DNA of 64,000 bases from an uncultured SAR116 cluster alpha proteobacterium (lineage in GTDB: Bacteria > Pseudomonadota > Alphaproteobacteria > Puniceispirillales > Puniceispirillaceae). The notes beneath the pieces were generated by a model that saw only the letters and a list, made by a program, of their open reading frames with translations, was not told the DNA's origin and made no database searches. Positions 62,849 to 64,000 of this stretch are shown here, one piece after another; positions within the stretch are counted from its first letter, which is position 1; each line of letters begins with the position of its first letter. The stretch spans positions 1-64,000 of the forward strand of contig CACJUX010000008.1 of the NCBI GenBank assembly GCA_902596655.1, given 5' to 3'. The translations under genes were made by a program, and so were the position numbers.

Positions 62849-63575
62849 TGATCTGATCGCGGCGACGACGCAGCTTGTCATTGCGAGGTGTCATCGCACT
62901 CATCAACCCGTTGCGGACATGCCCGAGCCGCGTCATCAGAGCGGTAGACATCAGGTTGAGGCATATTTTCTGCGCAGTGGCCGCTTTCAACCGTGTTGAG
63001 CCGGCCAACACCTCCGCCCCTGTCGCGAGTGCGATTGGTATCTCAGCCGCCGCCAAAAGTGGGGTTTGGTGATTATTGCTGATGCCAACGGTTAGCGCGC
63101 CGGCCTTCCGCGCCTCAACAACAGCCGTGCAGGTGAAAACCGTATGGCCACTTGCCGCTAATCCCAGCACACAATCATCCGGCATGATGGCAAGCTCATT
63201 AAGCTGCTTGGTAGCAGCATCAGCGCTGTCTTCAGCATTTTCCACCGGCTGTAACAATGCCTGCGGCCCGCCAGCAATGACAAAAGCGACACGCTCGGCC
63301 GGAAAATCGAAGGTTGGCAGCAATTCAGCACCATCCTGAACACCAATCCGGGCGGAGGTGCCAGCACCCACATAAATCAACCGTCCCCGGCCAGCCTGCA
63401 GACGTTGGTAAAGAGCAGTAATCGCAACGTCGATCGACGGCAGCGCATCATAAAGCACCGGAATGGCCTCAGCCTGATTTTCCAGCATGACGGCAAGCGC
63501 CTCGGCAGGCGGAAGCTGATCAATCCAGTGGTCAGGGCCAAGACGGGATTCGGTAGCTGGGCTGGTGTTCCTCAT
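62811..63575 (-). CDS. murQ: N-acetylmuramic acid 6-phosphate etherase
   Basis: 254 residues. SIS-domain and MurQ features: LIYVGAGTSARIGVQDGAELLPTF, LGLAASGHTVFTCTAVVEAR, and GSTRLKAATAQKICLNLMSTALM. The enzyme removes lactate from MurNAc-6P to give GlcNAc-6P. It is shorter than the roughly 300-residue E. coli enzyme, missing the C-terminal helical tail. Works with the AnmK kinase encoded next to it. Confidence 0.9.
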   Translation of the reverse strand: MRNTSPATESRLGPDHWIDQLPPAEALAVMLENQAEAIPVLYDALPSIDVAITALYQRLQAGRGRLIYVGAGTSARIGVQDGAELLPTFDFPAERVAFVIAGGPQALLQPVENAEDSADAATKQLNELAIMPDDCVLGLAASGHTVFTCTAVVEARKAGALTVGISNNHQTPLLAAAEIPIALATGAEVLAGSTRLKAATAQKICLNLMSTALMTRLGHVRNGLMSAMTPRNDKLRRRRDQIITQLAQDAVDGL

Positions 63576-63673
63576 CGTAAAAGCCTAGCAAATTACCGCT
63601 TGCATGGCGAGACAGAGTTTAGTCTTGTGAGCAGAGTATTATCTCGCAGCAAACTCAGTGGAGACAGGGTCGC

Positions 63674-64000
63674 ATGATGCTGACTATTATTGGCCTGATG
63701 TCAGGAACAAGCGCTGACGGTATTGATGTCGCCCTTGTCAGCACCGACGGACGCAGCAAATGCAGGCTGCTGGACAGCCATTTCGCCAGCTATCGCAGCA
63801 GCACACGCGCTGAAATTCTGTTGGCGCGGGACGAGCCAGCGCATTATCTGGCCGATGCAAACCGTTTGGCGGCGCTGACCACCGCAATCACTGAGGATCA
63901 TTTTTCCAGCTTTAACCATTTTCTAAATAATCCCGATTATAAAATTGATCTGATTGGATTCCATGGCCAGACAATCTATCACAATCCAAAGATTGGCAGA
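63674..64000 (+). CDS. anmK: 1,6-anhydro-N-acetylmuramic acid kinase (partial, runs off the window)
   Basis: The first 109 residues are present: MMLTIIGLMSGTSADGID, the typical AnmK ATP-binding start, and LIGFHGQTIYHNP. The enzyme phosphorylates and opens anhydroMurNAc to MurNAc-6P, the substrate of MurQ encoded divergently. The rest lies beyond 64000. Confidence 0.92.
   Translation, partial: MMLTIIGLMSGTSADGIDVALVSTDGRSKCRLLDSHFASYRSSTRAEILLARDEPAHYLADANRLAALTTAITEDHFSSFNHFLNNPDYKIDLIGFHGQTIYHNPKIGR

Noticed and set aside
1-64000. CRISPR array or insertion sequence
   Set aside because: No regularly spaced repeats and no transposase-like frame were seen in the window.

Overview
The window looks like chromosome of a marine-type alphaproteobacterium, possibly of the SAR116 / Rhodospirillales kind. 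That is an inference from gene content: several ABC importers for amino acids and peptides, an N-methylglutamate synthase plus GlnT-type ligase module, glucosylglycerate solute genes and a peptidoglycan recycling set. No rRNA or ribosomal marker is present to fix the taxonomy. Both flanks (about 1-16.1 kb and 46.3-64 kb) have similar, moderately GC-rich codon use. The middle (about 16.1-46.2 kb) is visibly richer in AT and starts at a tRNA-Ser gene with an adjacent integrase, so it reads as a mosaic accessory region.

Region 1 (1-14.6 kb) is a catabolic locus: HyuA-type hydantoinase/oxoprolinase (partial, minus strand), a polytopic membrane protein, a complete branched-chain-amino-acid-type ABC importer, a MarR regulator, a molybdenum hydroxylase (FAD subunit plus fused 2Fe-2S/Mo subunit), a 6-hydroxynicotinate-reductase-like protein, a UPF0280 protein and an 'amino acid synthesis' (DUF1185) protein. 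A 19-bp motif, 17/19 identical, lies in the two divergent intergenic regions (1220-1238 and 8017-8035). This suggests that the MarR protein controls the locus as one regulon. The logic (import, hydroxylation of a ring, ring reduction, lactam opening) fits degradation of an N-heterocycle of unknown identity. A nicotinamidase-like gene follows.

Region 2 (16.0-20.3 kb) holds tRNA-Ser(UGA), a tyrosine recombinase, an AlpA-like HTH protein, a TauD-like dioxygenase and a VOC protein. A 12-bp copy of the tRNA 3' end at 19877-19888 is a candidate right attachment site.

Region 3 (20.3-30 kb) contains two EamA transporters, a fatty acid desaturase, a DUF3108 protein, a DUF938 methyltransferase followed by a broken DUF1289 gene, and a zinc-type locus: CobW/WD40/small-protein operon divergent from a second CobW gene with a perfect Zur-box core between them. 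Two 106-nt intergenic elements, each with a CCTCCCT motif and a terminator, look like members of one small-RNA family.

Region 4 (30-45 kb) is a second import/hydrolysis block on the minus strand: a branched-chain-type ABC importer, a serine hydrolase, two tandem amidases and a dipeptide-type ABC importer with fused ATPases. Upstream lies the decayed pseudogene (two stops, two frameshifts) of an HTH regulator. A NavBac-type sodium channel closes the block.

Region 5 (46.4-64 kb) contains a glucosylglycerate operon (phosphatase, synthase, GH13 phosphorylase), a CoA-transferase/acyl-CoA dehydrogenase pair, a DUF1330 protein and SAM methyltransferase, then mgsABC (glxBCD) with gmaS/glnT. A peptidoglycan recycling cluster follows: an amidase-SH3-NlpC fusion, AmpG-like permease, L,D-transpeptidase-like protein, MurQ and partial AnmK.
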